Positions 7,211 through 15,992 of a DNA stretch of 64,000 bases are shown in pieces (position 1 is the first letter of the stretch; each line of letters begins with the position of its first letter). Position numbers and translations under genes: made by a program. The stretch is from contig CAYFOM010000012.1 in the NCBI GenBank assembly GCA_964344765.1, positions 47,290 to 111,289 on the forward strand, in the 5' to 3' direction. Below the pieces are notes generated by a model. It was not told the DNA's origin, did no database searches, and saw only the letters and a list, made by a program, of their open reading frames with translations. The DNA is from JACNIZ01 sp964344765 (GTDB lineage: Bacteria; Planctomycetota; UBA1135).

Positions 7211-8685
7211 GCATCAGCCGACGTTTCAAACTGGGCTTGTTAACCACGGTGACTGCGTTGGGCGGTGTGGCATTGATCTTGTTGATCTTGCACACCTTGT
7301 CTAAACCTGAATTCAGGCGCCGATGGGATCTAACCGGCCAAGGAACTGCCGGACTGAGCGAGCGAACCGCCGAAGCTCTGGCCAGTCTTCCCGAAGGCAG
7401 TCGAGCGGTAGCCTTCCTGTTTAAGGAGAACACCTTGCTGCAAAACAATGGCGGCCAGGTCTATCCGCAGGCTTTTGGCCGCTTACGCGTGTTGTTGGAA
7501 GATGCACGCATTCGTTCGCGCGGCAATCTCGAGGTCACATTACTGGAAGAGTACTCCAGTCCGGTCGACATCGAAAACTTGCTCGAGGAAATGGAACGCC
7601 AAGCCTTCGAGGTATTGGTGTTGGAAACGCCCAACGGCCAAAGGCGCAAATTCTTGTTTGATGAATTGTTCTTGACCATTCCGCCGTCGCCGGATGGTGC
7701 GCCGGCACGATTAGTTCAAGAACGCCTGGATTCGGCTTTGGGCGACGCCGCGCTGCGTTTGGCTTCCGGCAAAATTCTGCGCGCAGGCGTGGTCTCGGGT
7801 TATGGCCAGCCGTACGTAGACCGCGAACAGGGCTTGGCGCCGTTTTTGCGATTACTGCAGTCCGAAGGCGTCGACCCGATCGTCATCGAAGGTCCCGCCG
7901 ACGCCGCCGAACAAGGTTTGGACTTGCTGGTCGTTCCCGGTCAACAAAAAGCCTTCCTACCCGCCGACGCCGCCGCCACCCAAGAATGGCTGCTGCAAGG
8001 CAAACCGCTCCTTCTTGCCTTGGGACCGAGCGCGCCGGCCAATGTGGTTTCCGAGTGGAATCAATGGCTTGAACCGCAAGGAATTCGTTTCGGAAATGGA
8101 CGTGTTTGCGAGGCTAGGCCGGAGTATCGGATTTATGCCGGCACAAGTGCGGTAGCCACCATGGAGCTGGAGGACCACCAGTTCAGTGGTCAACACAGCG
8201 CGACGCGGCGCTTGTCGGAATCCGGACGAGCGCAAGGCGTCGTCGGCGCGCGGCCATTGGTTTTGGATGGCGGTAGCAACGATTACAGTCGCGTCGGTTT
8301 GGCGCGTAGCCGCGAAACGGCATGGGTAGATCTTGACCAAGATTTTGCTCCGGGGCCTGGCGAAAAACCGGGCATTAAAAACTTGGCTGCGGCGGCCGAG
8401 CGCTGGGAAGGAAGTGATCCCGCAGTGGCCGGACGCACCATTTTGTTTGGCAGCGCAATCAGTTTGACCGGTCGCAACTTATCCGGCATTCATGAATTCA
8501 TGGGCGCTTCGGTTCGCTGGTTGGTCGGACAAGACGAATCGCCGGGTGGATTGGTTTCGTTGCAAAGCTTGCCGTTCCGGCCCTCGCGGAACCAGCAAGT
8601 GCTCATCACCAATTTGGCCGTGGTTGTCATCCCTGGTTTCACTCTTTTGTTCGCGCTGTTGGTCTTCTGGAGGCGCCGTTCATGA
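7207..8685 (+). CDS. GldG-like ABC transporter auxiliary protein
   Basis: A 492-residue protein. I chose the ATG at 7207 because GGAGG at 7194-7198 is well spaced and the ATG overlaps the permease stop; an in-frame GTG at 7198 would add three residues. One N-terminal helix (GLLTTVTALGGVALILLILHTL) and one C-terminal helix (LAVVVIPGFTLLFALLVFW) flank a large periplasmic domain of the ABC-type uncharacterised transport family (GldG/PF09822-like, Rossmann-like LLVVPGQQ region). It probably forms the extracytoplasmic part of the complex with the neighbouring ATPase and permease. Confidence 0.82.
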   Translation: MSISRRFKLGLLTTVTALGGVALILLILHTLSKPEFRRRWDLTGQGTAGLSERTAEALASLPEGSRAVAFLFKENTLLQNNGGQVYPQAFGRLRVLLEDARIRSRGNLEVTLLEEYSSPVDIENLLEEMERQAFEVLVLETPNGQRRKFLFDELFLTIPPSPDGAPARLVQERLDSALGDAALRLASGKILRAGVVSGYGQPYVDREQGLAPFLRLLQSEGVDPIVIEGPADAAEQGLDLLVVPGQQKAFLPADAAATQEWLLQGKPLLLALGPSAPANVVSEWNQWLEPQGIRFGNGRVCEARPEYRIYAGTSAVATMELEDHQFSGQHSATRRLSESGRAQGVVGARPLVLDGGSNDYSRVGLARSRETAWVDLDQDFAPGPGEKPGIKNLAAAAERWEGSDPAVAGRTILFGSAISLTGRNLSGIHEFMGASVRWLVGQDESPGGLVSLQSLPFRPSRNQQVLITNLAVVVIPGFTLLFALLVFWRRRS

Positions 8686-10043
8686 ATCCGCAGAAATTGG
8701 CCATTCTGGTTTTGGTCCTTGCCGCAGCTATCGCCGGCTTGGTTTACGTCAATATGCAGCCTGCAGCGCCGGTGGAAGAAGTCGACCCTCTCCAGCAACA
8801 GGAAGAGGCTCTGAATCAATCCGCAGTGCAGCGCAATCAGGCGGTTATTTTTCAGGGTCCGGCTGATCAAGTCGAGTCCATCGTTTTGCATCGGTCAATT
8901 GATTTCAGCATGTGCAAGCTCAAGCGCGGCCCGGGTAAGAGCTGGTATTTGTCGGAGCCGTTGCAAGATCGCGCCGAATCCGGCTTGGCGATCATTTTGT
9001 TCAATCTGATGTATGACACCGCTGCGTTGCCGCAGCCGACGGCGTGGATGAATCATTCGCTCGCCGACCTCGGCCTCGAGAATCCGCGCTACGACATTGA
9101 AGTGCTTTATCGCGACGGCCGCGAGGAACGACTACAGATCGGCGCCGCTGTGCCGCAGTCGTCTCACTTGTTCGCATTGCTCGACGACAAGTTGATTCAA
9201 ATTCCTTCGCAGCTCAAGGACTTAGCTTCGCGCGAACCAAGCCAATGGCGTGACCATAGCATGCTGTTGTGGCCGCAAACTGTGGCAAAAGTCCATTGGC
9301 AACCTGCCAAGGGTAGTGGCTGGATTCTTTCACGCCAGGGCACGCAATGGTCGTTGGAAGAACCGCTGCAGAGTGCAGTGGATCCCTTGCGCGTGCAAGC
9401 CTTACTGCGCTTACTTGGCGCCCGTGCCGGCTCGCTGCCCAGTAGCCGCGCCCAACCTTCAGAAATAGAAAGGTTTTTGGATGGTGCGTCCAAGCTGACT
9501 TTTATCCGTCGCCCGGGCGAAGGTGCGGAAGATCAAGTCCTTTGGGTAAAGGGAACCTTTGTTTTGGACGAAGCTCGCGGCTACTTCCTGGCGTTGGCTC
9601 CTGAGGATCTGCGCTTTTTATCCTTCGAGCCGGAAGAGATGCGCAGTAAGCGGGTGGTGGCATTCGAGCCCAATCACATTTCGTCGATTCGCTTGATTTT
9701 GAACGGCGAGGAGCACGTCTTGAGCCGCAGTCGAAGTGGTTGGCAAGATGGCCAAGGGCGGCGCCTGGTGCGCGCTTCCAACAACAAGCTGACGACTCTG
9801 CTTCGCTACTTGTCCATTCTCGAAACGGCGGAGTTGGTCAAGCCCCTGGAGAGCGCGCCGGTGAATAGCATTTTGCTTTCCAAAGCGCGCAAGCCGGTTG
9901 TGCGCGGATCGGTGCAATTGCGCTACAGCATTCTTGGCGATGGCCGCAGCGCGGTAGGGGCGCTTGAAAGTCGTCAGAGCTATGCGGCCGAGCGCAATCT
10001 AGACGAAGAATGGGCCGCGGTTTTGCAGTTCGAGCAGGATTAG
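8682..10043 (+). CDS. DUF4340-family membrane-anchored protein
   Basis: A 453-residue protein with one N-terminal anchor (KLAILVLVLAAAIAGLVYV) and a long extracytoplasmic part with repeated WYLSEPLQ/WSLEEPLQ-type strands. This organisation is characteristic of DUF4340 proteins, which often sit directly after GldG-like genes. It overlaps the GldG-like gene by 4 nt and ends the operon. No enzymatic motif is visible; a structural or substrate-guiding role in the ABC complex is inferred from context. The converging purN gene begins 8 nt later. Confidence 0.75.
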   Translation: MNPQKLAILVLVLAAAIAGLVYVNMQPAAPVEEVDPLQQQEEALNQSAVQRNQAVIFQGPADQVESIVLHRSIDFSMCKLKRGPGKSWYLSEPLQDRAESGLAIILFNLMYDTAALPQPTAWMNHSLADLGLENPRYDIEVLYRDGREERLQIGAAVPQSSHLFALLDDKLIQIPSQLKDLASREPSQWRDHSMLLWPQTVAKVHWQPAKGSGWILSRQGTQWSLEEPLQSAVDPLRVQALLRLLGARAGSLPSSRAQPSEIERFLDGASKLTFIRRPGEGAEDQVLWVKGTFVLDEARGYFLALAPEDLRFLSFEPEEMRSKRVVAFEPNHISSIRLILNGEEHVLSRSRSGWQDGQGRRLVRASNNKLTTLLRYLSILETAELVKPLESAPVNSILLSKARKPVVRGSVQLRYSILGDGRSAVGALESRQSYAAERNLDEEWAAVLQFEQD

Positions 10044-10051
10044 CGTTGGCC

Positions 10052-10684
10052 CTAACCGCGAGTCGGGGCGGTCCATTCGACTTTGCCGTCGCACCACTGT
10101 GCGCGACCGCTAATCAAAGCTTGAATGGCTTCGGGATACACTCGTTTTTCAGCCTCAAAAACTAATTTGGCGATGTCATCCGGCGACGCGCCTTCGGGAA
10201 GATCCACTGCTTCTTGCAGCAGAATCGGACCTTCGTCGTATTGCTCGGTTGCAAAGTGAACGGTGCAGCCGCTGACGCGCTGGCCATCGCGGGCAACAGC
10301 TTCATGCACATGGTGGCCATAGAAACCTTTACCGCCGTACGCCGGCAGCAATGCCGGATGAATGTTCAGCACCTTGCCTTCCCAGCGAGCGGGAATGGGT
10401 AGCAATTGCAGCCAGCCCGCCATGACGATCCAGTCGGGCCGGACGTCATCGATGGCATCGATGAGGGCTAGACGACGCTGTTCGACATCAGGGTGAGTGG
10501 AACGACCAATCACCAAATAGGGCAAGCCCAGGCGTTTGGCCCGAGTGACGGCTCCCAACTCTTCGCTGGAGACAATGACCAGCTTGATGCGCGCCTTCAG
10601 CTGTCCCTGAAGAATGTGATCTTCCAGGTTTTCCAAAGTGCGCCCGCCACCGGAAGCGAGCACCACGAGGCGCGAGTGGCTCAT
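10052..10684 (-). CDS. purN: Phosphoribosylglycinamide formyltransferase
   Basis: A 210-residue PurN, which transfers formyl from 10-formyl-THF to GAR in purine synthesis. The ATG at 10684 overlaps the kinase stop (ATGA) and gives MSHSRLVVLASGGGRTLENL; a longer frame to 10723 lies inside the kinase gene. Motifs: VLASGGGRTLENL (family usually ASGNGSN), NIHPALLPAYGGKGFYG with the catalytic Asn-His, SGCTVHFATEQYDEGPILLQ with the catalytic Asp. Gly-Arg-Thr in place of Gly-Ser-Asn in the phosphate loop is a small deviation. It is the last gene of a three-gene minus-strand unit. Confidence 0.93.
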   Translation of the reverse strand: MSHSRLVVLASGGGRTLENLEDHILQGQLKARIKLVIVSSEELGAVTRAKRLGLPYLVIGRSTHPDVEQRRLALIDAIDDVRPDWIVMAGWLQLLPIPARWEGKVLNIHPALLPAYGGKGFYGHHVHEAVARDGQRVSGCTVHFATEQYDEGPILLQEAVDLPEGASPDDIAKLVFEAEKRVYPEAIQALISGRAQWCDGKVEWTAPTRG

Positions 10685-13230
10685 GGTTCCAATCCCCAAG
10701 TGCTCAAGCCGCCGCCTGCCCAAACCGAAAGCAGGCTGAATTGATTTTGCAGGGATTGCAAGCGACTAAAGGCTTGGTAGTCCTCCTCGTGCAACGCGGC
10801 GCGGCACAAATCCATCGCCGTTTGCAGGATCAGCATATGAGCTTCATCTTCAGCCAAGCTGCTAGGGGCTTGATCCTGCCACTTTTGCAAGCGCGCCAAC
10901 AACAAGCCGGCTTGACTGGAATTAAAACTCTGTCCCAATTTTTCAAAGCCGGTGGCGACGTCATTCCACATTGCTAGCACATAGAGTGCATGAATCTGGT
11001 CACTGCTTTCCGCCGGTATCAAAGATTGCAACAACGGCAGCCAATGATCCGGTTGTTGATACACACTCCATGGCTGCAGGCGTTCTTCCCGCGAGCCACT
11101 GACTTGCACTTCAATTTTCAATCCACCGGCGTCGGCACCCAATACCTTGGCCTTGCGACCGGCTTCGGCTTCGACGATGGTTAGGTCGCCGGCTTGGATG
11201 GTTTGGCCCATGGAAGAAGCGCCGGCAGCAGCGCTGGCGAACAATGGCAATTGCGCTTCAGCCATCTGCTGTAAGGCATCATGACCGCAAGTCTCCGCCG
11301 CCTGTTTCCATAAGTCGTGCGCTTGTTGAATTTCCAAAGTAGCGACGGCTTCCCGCACCGGCGAACCGGCCTGCTTTTGGAATGCCACGCGCAATGATGT
11401 GAAGGCTTCGGCTTTGGCCGCATCCTTAGCGGCGAGCAAAGCCACGCCTAATTGTTGTGACTGCAGTTGCCATTCTTCCGGCACCTCGCCCTCAATAGCT
11501 GCGGCAAAGGAGGCGGCGATGTCTTCCGCTTGCTGCCAGTCCAAACTGTCCAGCGCAGCCTGATGCTGGAGTTGCCAATCGGCGAACTGCTGGTTCGCGC
11601 GTTGATCGACCACTGCGGCCAACGTGAGCATCTCGGTTTCGGCCGCGAGTTCACCGCTGCGCACCAATCGCCGCGCTTCGGCAAAACGGTTGGCGTCGAG
11701 TGCGGCGCGTACTTGTGCGCTAGCTTCCTCAAGTGCGGCTAAGCGCGCCTGCTCCTCGGCCGAGGGCAAGTTGGCAGTGGCTTCCGCCTCGGCGAGTTCG
11801 GCTAAGCGGATGAGTTCGGCCTGGGCTTGTTCGGCGTGGGCACCGTCCGGATATTGTTCGAGGAAGGCTTCTAGAGATTCGGTCCGCGACGTGCCTTCGG
11901 CTGCGGCCATGGCTTGGAAGAAGCTGGACTTTTCCTTCTCCGCTTCCAGTTGTGCTTGGGCTTCGTTATCACCGCCCATGTTGATGTACTCAACAACCTT
12001 CTCCGGCTCTTTCTCCTCGCCTTTAGGGCCAAAAGCTTGCATGGCGCCCCAAACGCCAAAGGCCAGAATGGGGACCGCCAAGAGCAGCGCTTTACGCGAG
12101 CCACCTTGGTGACTGAGCAACTCTTGCAGCTCTTCCACCACCTCCGACGCGTGTTCGGGGCGATCTTCCGGCGATTTCGCCAGCAACGCAGCGAGCAAGT
12201 CTTCCAGCTCACGGGGCACCTCGACGCCGGCTTGCTTCAGAGTGGGCGGCTCCTCGTCACGATGAGCAAGCAGGATCTCTTTGACCGAGCTTCCTTCAAA
12301 CGGAGTGTGGCCGGTCAGCAAGCGATAAAGCGTGCATCCCAGCGAATACAAATCCGATTGGTGGCGCGCCTGACCTTTGCCGACGGCTTCCGGTGCCATA
12401 AAGTGCGGCGTTCCGCCGGCCGCCTCTTTGTCGAGCATGCCACGAGTGGCGGCCAAACCTAGGTCGGCGAGTTTGATCAAGCCGCCGGCACCGATCATCA
12501 GGTTTTCCGGCTTGACGTCGCGGTGCACCAATCCGTGCTCCTCGGCATAAGCCAATGCTGCCGCGCAATCTCGAGTTGCGGCAACCGCTTCATCCCAGGG
12601 CAGGGGGCCCTCTTTTAAGCGGCCTTCAAAGTCGCCGCCCGGCACCAACTCCATGGTGTAGTAGTGAAAGCCGTCGTCTTTGCCTACGTTGTAGACCTGA
12701 ACCAGATTCGGGTGGCTGAGCCGCCCGGCAGCCTGCGCTTCACGTCGGAAACTGGCTACCGCCAACGGCATTTTGGTGGCTTCGGCATTCAGCAGCTTAA
12801 GCGCGACCTCACGATCGAGGTCGACTTGCAATGCCCGATAAACCACACCGACGGCACCGGCACCTAAGCGGGCCAGCAATTTATGGCCGCCGAGGTTCTT
12901 GCCGATCATCGGGTCGGCCACGACTGGGGCACCGTCGGCGTGAAGCTGGCCGCGCAACTCGCCACAAGCGACGGCAACCTTGCCGCCAATCGGTAAGCGC
13001 ACCGTGCGAAAACTCTTGTCACCGGTGACGAACTTCAGGGCGCCATAGGCCTTCAGCTCCATCTTGCCCTCGCCATCCGGAAGGCCGATGCTGAGCCCAT
13101 CTTGGTCGCCGGTCGGCGCCTCGTTAAGCACGTCCAACGATTCGTCGGACAAAAGCAGGTGCAGGGGGCGGTTACGGAGTGGAAACGCGCCACTCTGCTG
13201 CTCGATCTGCCAGCGGATTCGAAGACTCAC
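10681..13230 (-). CDS. Membrane-anchored Hanks-type serine/threonine kinase with coiled-coil periplasmic region
   Basis: An 849-residue protein with a GTG start. Residues 1-110 are an unrecognised N-terminal region. The kinase domain (about 113-375) has a glycine loop LGAGAVGVVYRA, Lys145 (VALKLL), HRDVKPEN (236-243), DLG at 256-258 in place of DFG, and GTPHFMAPE. A single helix (ALLLAVPILAFGVWGAMQAF, about 386-405) follows. The remaining 440 residues are rich in Ala/Glu/Gln helices, probably coiled coil or TPR-like, and are outside the membrane if the kinase is cytoplasmic. No PASTA repeats are seen. It lies 4 nt after the YggS-like gene and overlaps purN. Substrates are unknown. Confidence 0.9.
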   Translation of the reverse strand: MSLRIRWQIEQQSGAFPLRNRPLHLLLSDESLDVLNEAPTGDQDGLSIGLPDGEGKMELKAYGALKFVTGDKSFRTVRLPIGGKVAVACGELRGQLHADGAPVVADPMIGKNLGGHKLLARLGAGAVGVVYRALQVDLDREVALKLLNAEATKMPLAVASFRREAQAAGRLSHPNLVQVYNVGKDDGFHYYTMELVPGGDFEGRLKEGPLPWDEAVAATRDCAAALAYAEEHGLVHRDVKPENLMIGAGGLIKLADLGLAATRGMLDKEAAGGTPHFMAPEAVGKGQARHQSDLYSLGCTLYRLLTGHTPFEGSSVKEILLAHRDEEPPTLKQAGVEVPRELEDLLAALLAKSPEDRPEHASEVVEELQELLSHQGGSRKALLLAVPILAFGVWGAMQAFGPKGEEKEPEKVVEYINMGGDNEAQAQLEAEKEKSSFFQAMAAAEGTSRTESLEAFLEQYPDGAHAEQAQAELIRLAELAEAEATANLPSAEEQARLAALEEASAQVRAALDANRFAEARRLVRSGELAAETEMLTLAAVVDQRANQQFADWQLQHQAALDSLDWQQAEDIAASFAAAIEGEVPEEWQLQSQQLGVALLAAKDAAKAEAFTSLRVAFQKQAGSPVREAVATLEIQQAHDLWKQAAETCGHDALQQMAEAQLPLFASAAAGASSMGQTIQAGDLTIVEAEAGRKAKVLGADAGGLKIEVQVSGSREERLQPWSVYQQPDHWLPLLQSLIPAESSDQIHALYVLAMWNDVATGFEKLGQSFNSSQAGLLLARLQKWQDQAPSSLAEDEAHMLILQTAMDLCRAALHEEDYQAFSRLQSLQNQFSLLSVWAGGGLSTWGLEP

Positions 13231-13234
13231 GGGT

Positions 13235-13924
13235 TTATTGGGCGGGTGGGAATAGTGTTCGCCCGATACGCACTAGGGTAGCGCCTTCCTCGACGGCGAT
13301 TTCAAAGTCATTCGACATGCCCATGGATAGTTCGGGTGAAGCGGGCAGCAACCCATGATCCCTACACTCTTCCGCCAGCAGGCGCAGGGCAGCAAAATGG
13401 CGGTGGAGATGGTCGTCGTCGGCTTGGAACGGGGCCATGGTCATCAATCCCTGCACGGTGAGATGGGGCCACAAGTCTTGTTGATCGAGGAAAGGTTGCA
13501 CCTCGTCGGTACGCAAGCCGGCGCGCCCGTCCTCGGGCGTGAGGTTGATCTGTAACAAGACCGGCAAGGCATCGTTGCGCAATTCTTCGGCTAATCGATT
13601 TAAATGAGCCGCTAACTTGTCGCCGGCCAAGGTTTGCAGCATGCCGATCAACGGTACCGCTTTGCGCGCTTTATTGCGCTGTAACGGGCCGATCAGGTGC
13701 CAGTCGGCGGTAGGGATGACCTGATGCTGATGCTGCAAAGGCTGGACGCGATTGTGGGCAAAACACTGCTGGCCGCCGGCAAGCGCTTCGACCAAATCGG
13801 CATCGGCTGCGGTTTTGGCGACGGCCACCAGGCGGACGTCGTCGGCGGGGCGGGCGGCACGCTCGGCGGCACGAGCAATGCGCTGCTGAACGGCCTCCAG
13901 GCGATCGACGAATGTATTTGTCAT
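13235..13924 (-). CDS. YggS/PROSC-family PLP-binding protein
   Basis: A 229-residue PLP homeostasis protein. Family blocks: VRLVAVAKTAADADLVEAL with the PLP Lys, CFAHNRVQ (usually FGENRVQE), DWHLIGPLQRNKARKAVPLI, and ELSMGMSNDFEIAVEEGATLVRIGRTLF. The family binds PLP without known catalysis and buffers the free cofactor. It heads the minus-strand unit with the Ser/Thr kinase (4-nt gap) and purN. The changed FGEN motif and LQRNK in place of LQSNK are mild divergences. It diverges from ald across 120 bp. Confidence 0.9.
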   Translation of the reverse strand: MTNTFVDRLEAVQQRIARAAERAARPADDVRLVAVAKTAADADLVEALAGGQQCFAHNRVQPLQHQHQVIPTADWHLIGPLQRNKARKAVPLIGMLQTLAGDKLAAHLNRLAEELRNDALPVLLQINLTPEDGRAGLRTDEVQPFLDQQDLWPHLTVQGLMTMAPFQADDDHLHRHFAALRLLAEECRDHGLLPASPELSMGMSNDFEIAVEEGATLVRIGRTLFPPAQ

Positions 13925-14044
13925 CTCAGGGGTTTGACGGGCCCGGCGAGGCTATGATTCCGCGTCAGATTAGCGGCGCGGCCCCGGTGGCGCACCATGC
14001 TGCCGGCCAACAGAAGCGCCGTTCCCCCTTGACCGAATTCAGCC

Positions 14045-15163
14045 ATGATCATCGGCGTCCCCAAGGAAATTAAAACTCTGGAAGCCCGCATTGCGCTAAC
14101 GCCCGGCGGTGCTCAAGCTCTGATCGAAGCCGGCCACGAAGTGCTGGTGGAAACCCAAGGCGGTATCGGTAGCGGTTTTGAAGATTCCGACTACACCGCC
14201 ACCGGAGCACAGATCCTCGATTCCGCTGACGAATTGTGGCAGCGGGCCGAGATGATTTTGAAGGTCAAAGAGCCTCAGCCCATTGAAGTTAAGCGGGCGC
14301 GGCCTGGGCAGACCATCTTTACCTACTTCCACTTCGCTGCCGAGCGCGAGCTGACCGAAGGCATGATTGCCACTGGTGCGCATTCCTTCGCCTACGAAAC
14401 TTTGGAAGAAGGTCGCACCCTGCCGTTGCTGACGCCGATGAGTGAAGTCGCCGGTCGCATGGCGGTGCAAGAAGGCGCCAAGTATTTGGAAGCGCCGCAA
14501 GGTGGCCGCGGAGTTCTGCTCAGCGGTTTGCCTGGAGTCGAGCCTGCGCACGTCACCATCTTGGGTGGTGGAGTGGTCGGTACCAACGCAGCCTGGATGG
14601 CCGCCGGCCTGGGTGCACGCGTCACCATTGTCGACGTCAACCTGGACCGCTTGCGTTATTTGGAAGACGTGATGCCGGCCAACGTGACCACGGTGTTCTC
14701 GACGCGCCCGAACATCCTGACCCTGCTCGAACGCACCGACCTGCTGATCGGTGCCGTCTTGATTCCCGGTGCGCGCGCGCCGAAGTTGGTCACCAAAGAA
14801 GACTTGGTCATCATGCCCAAGGGCTCGGTGGTCGTCGACGTTGCCGTTGACCAAGGTGGTTGCATCGAAACTTGCAAGCCGACCACTCACGACAATCCGA
14901 CCTACGTCGTCAACGATGTCATTCACTACTGCGTCGCCAACATGCCCGGCGCGGTGCCGCGTACCAGCACCTTTGGCCTGACCAACGCGACGTTGCCGTG
15001 GGTTTTGAAGCTCGCCAAGATGGGGCCAAAAGCTGCGGTGTTGGATAGCCACCAAATGGCGACTGCGGCGAACACCATCAATGGTCAACTGACCTGCGAA
15101 GCCGTTGCCGATGCCTTCGACCTGCCTTGGGTGCCGGCGAAGGAAGCCGTCGCTGTTCTTTAA
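14045..15163 (+). CDS. ald: Alanine dehydrogenase
   Basis: A 372-residue NAD-dependent alanine dehydrogenase, reversibly converting L-alanine to pyruvate and ammonia. MIIGVPKEIKTLEARIALTP, MILKVKEPQ (substrate Lys), YFHFAAERELT (catalytic His region), VTILGGGVVGTNAAWMAAGLGA (NAD Rossmann GxGxxG) and VDVAVDQGGCIETCKPTTHDNP are all typical, and length is normal. It stands alone in a 120-bp divergent region opposite the YggS-like gene, and uppP follows 20 nt later. No convincing promoter was identified. Confidence 0.96.
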   Translation: MIIGVPKEIKTLEARIALTPGGAQALIEAGHEVLVETQGGIGSGFEDSDYTATGAQILDSADELWQRAEMILKVKEPQPIEVKRARPGQTIFTYFHFAAERELTEGMIATGAHSFAYETLEEGRTLPLLTPMSEVAGRMAVQEGAKYLEAPQGGRGVLLSGLPGVEPAHVTILGGGVVGTNAAWMAAGLGARVTIVDVNLDRLRYLEDVMPANVTTVFSTRPNILTLLERTDLLIGAVLIPGARAPKLVTKEDLVIMPKGSVVVDVAVDQGGCIETCKPTTHDNPTYVVNDVIHYCVANMPGAVPRTSTFGLTNATLPWVLKLAKMGPKAAVLDSHQMATAANTINGQLTCEAVADAFDLPWVPAKEAVAVL

Positions 15164-15183
15164 GTCACGGTTAGACTGACCGC

Positions 15184-15990
15184 ATGAGCCCCTTGATCGC
15201 CCTGTTGCTACTGGCAGTGATCCAGGGGCTCACTGAGTATCTACCGGTTTCGTCATCCGGTCACTTGGTGCTCGGCCGTCTCCTTTCCGGCGAAGATGAC
15301 GTCTTGCCGACCGGCGCCGTCATCGAGGTTTGGTTGCACCTGGGCACGCTGCTGGCGGTGTTGCTTTTTTACCGTGAACGCATCCTCAAATTGGCCAGCG
15401 GTGTGTTGGGCAAAGGCGAGGAGGTTGGGGAACAACGGCGCTTGTTCGGATTGCTGATCTTGGGGTCGATCCCAGCCGGTTTGGTCGGCGTTCTATTTGA
15501 AAGTCAACTCGAAGTGCTTTTTAGCGATCCTACTCCGGTGGGGGTGGCGCTGCTGTTGACCGGCACCATTTTGTGGGCGTCGCGATCCATTCCGGATCGC
15601 CAAGGCAAGCTTGCCAAACTCACTATTGCCGGTGCGTTGATCATTGGCTTAGTGCAGGCGATGGCCATCGCGCCAGGGATTTCGCGTTCCGGCGTAACCA
15701 TTGTCGCTGGTTTAGTGCTCGGCCTCAGCGTCGAAGCCGCCGCAGCCTTTTCCTTCCTGCTGTCGATCCCCGCGATCCTCGGCGCTGCGGTACTCAAAGT
15801 GCCCAAAATTTTCGCCGATGACGCTACCGTTCAAGTGCCGACGCTACATCTACTGCTTAGCTTCGTCACCGCCTTCGTCGTCGGCCTAGCTGCGCTCGGC
15901 ATGTTGCTTTGGCTGGCGCGCAGCCAGAAGCTGAGCTGGTTCGCACCCTATTGTTGGGCGGCTGGCGTGCTCGCCATTTCGATGGGCTGA
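15184..15990 (+). CDS. uppP: Undecaprenyl-diphosphatase (BacA/UppP)
   Basis: A 268-residue membrane phosphatase that recycles undecaprenyl pyrophosphate for peptidoglycan and other envelope polymers. The two signature segments are present: VIQGLTEYLPVSSSGHLVLG near the N-terminus and AIAPGISRSGVTIVAGLVLG in the middle. About eight hydrophobic helices are visible. It ends 2 nt from the converging amidase gene, another peptidoglycan function. Confidence 0.96.
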   Translation: MSPLIALLLLAVIQGLTEYLPVSSSGHLVLGRLLSGEDDVLPTGAVIEVWLHLGTLLAVLLFYRERILKLASGVLGKGEEVGEQRRLFGLLILGSIPAGLVGVLFESQLEVLFSDPTPVGVALLLTGTILWASRSIPDRQGKLAKLTIAGALIIGLVQAMAIAPGISRSGVTIVAGLVLGLSVEAAAAFSFLLSIPAILGAAVLKVPKIFADDATVQVPTLHLLLSFVTAFVVGLAALGMLLWLARSQKLSWFAPYCWAAGVLAISMG

Positions 15991-15992
15991 GC

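Noticed and set aside
13934..13958. TTGACG and TATGAT as a σ70 promoter between the yggS-like gene and ald
   Set aside because: Both hexamers are good but the spacer is only 13 nt, too short for σ70.
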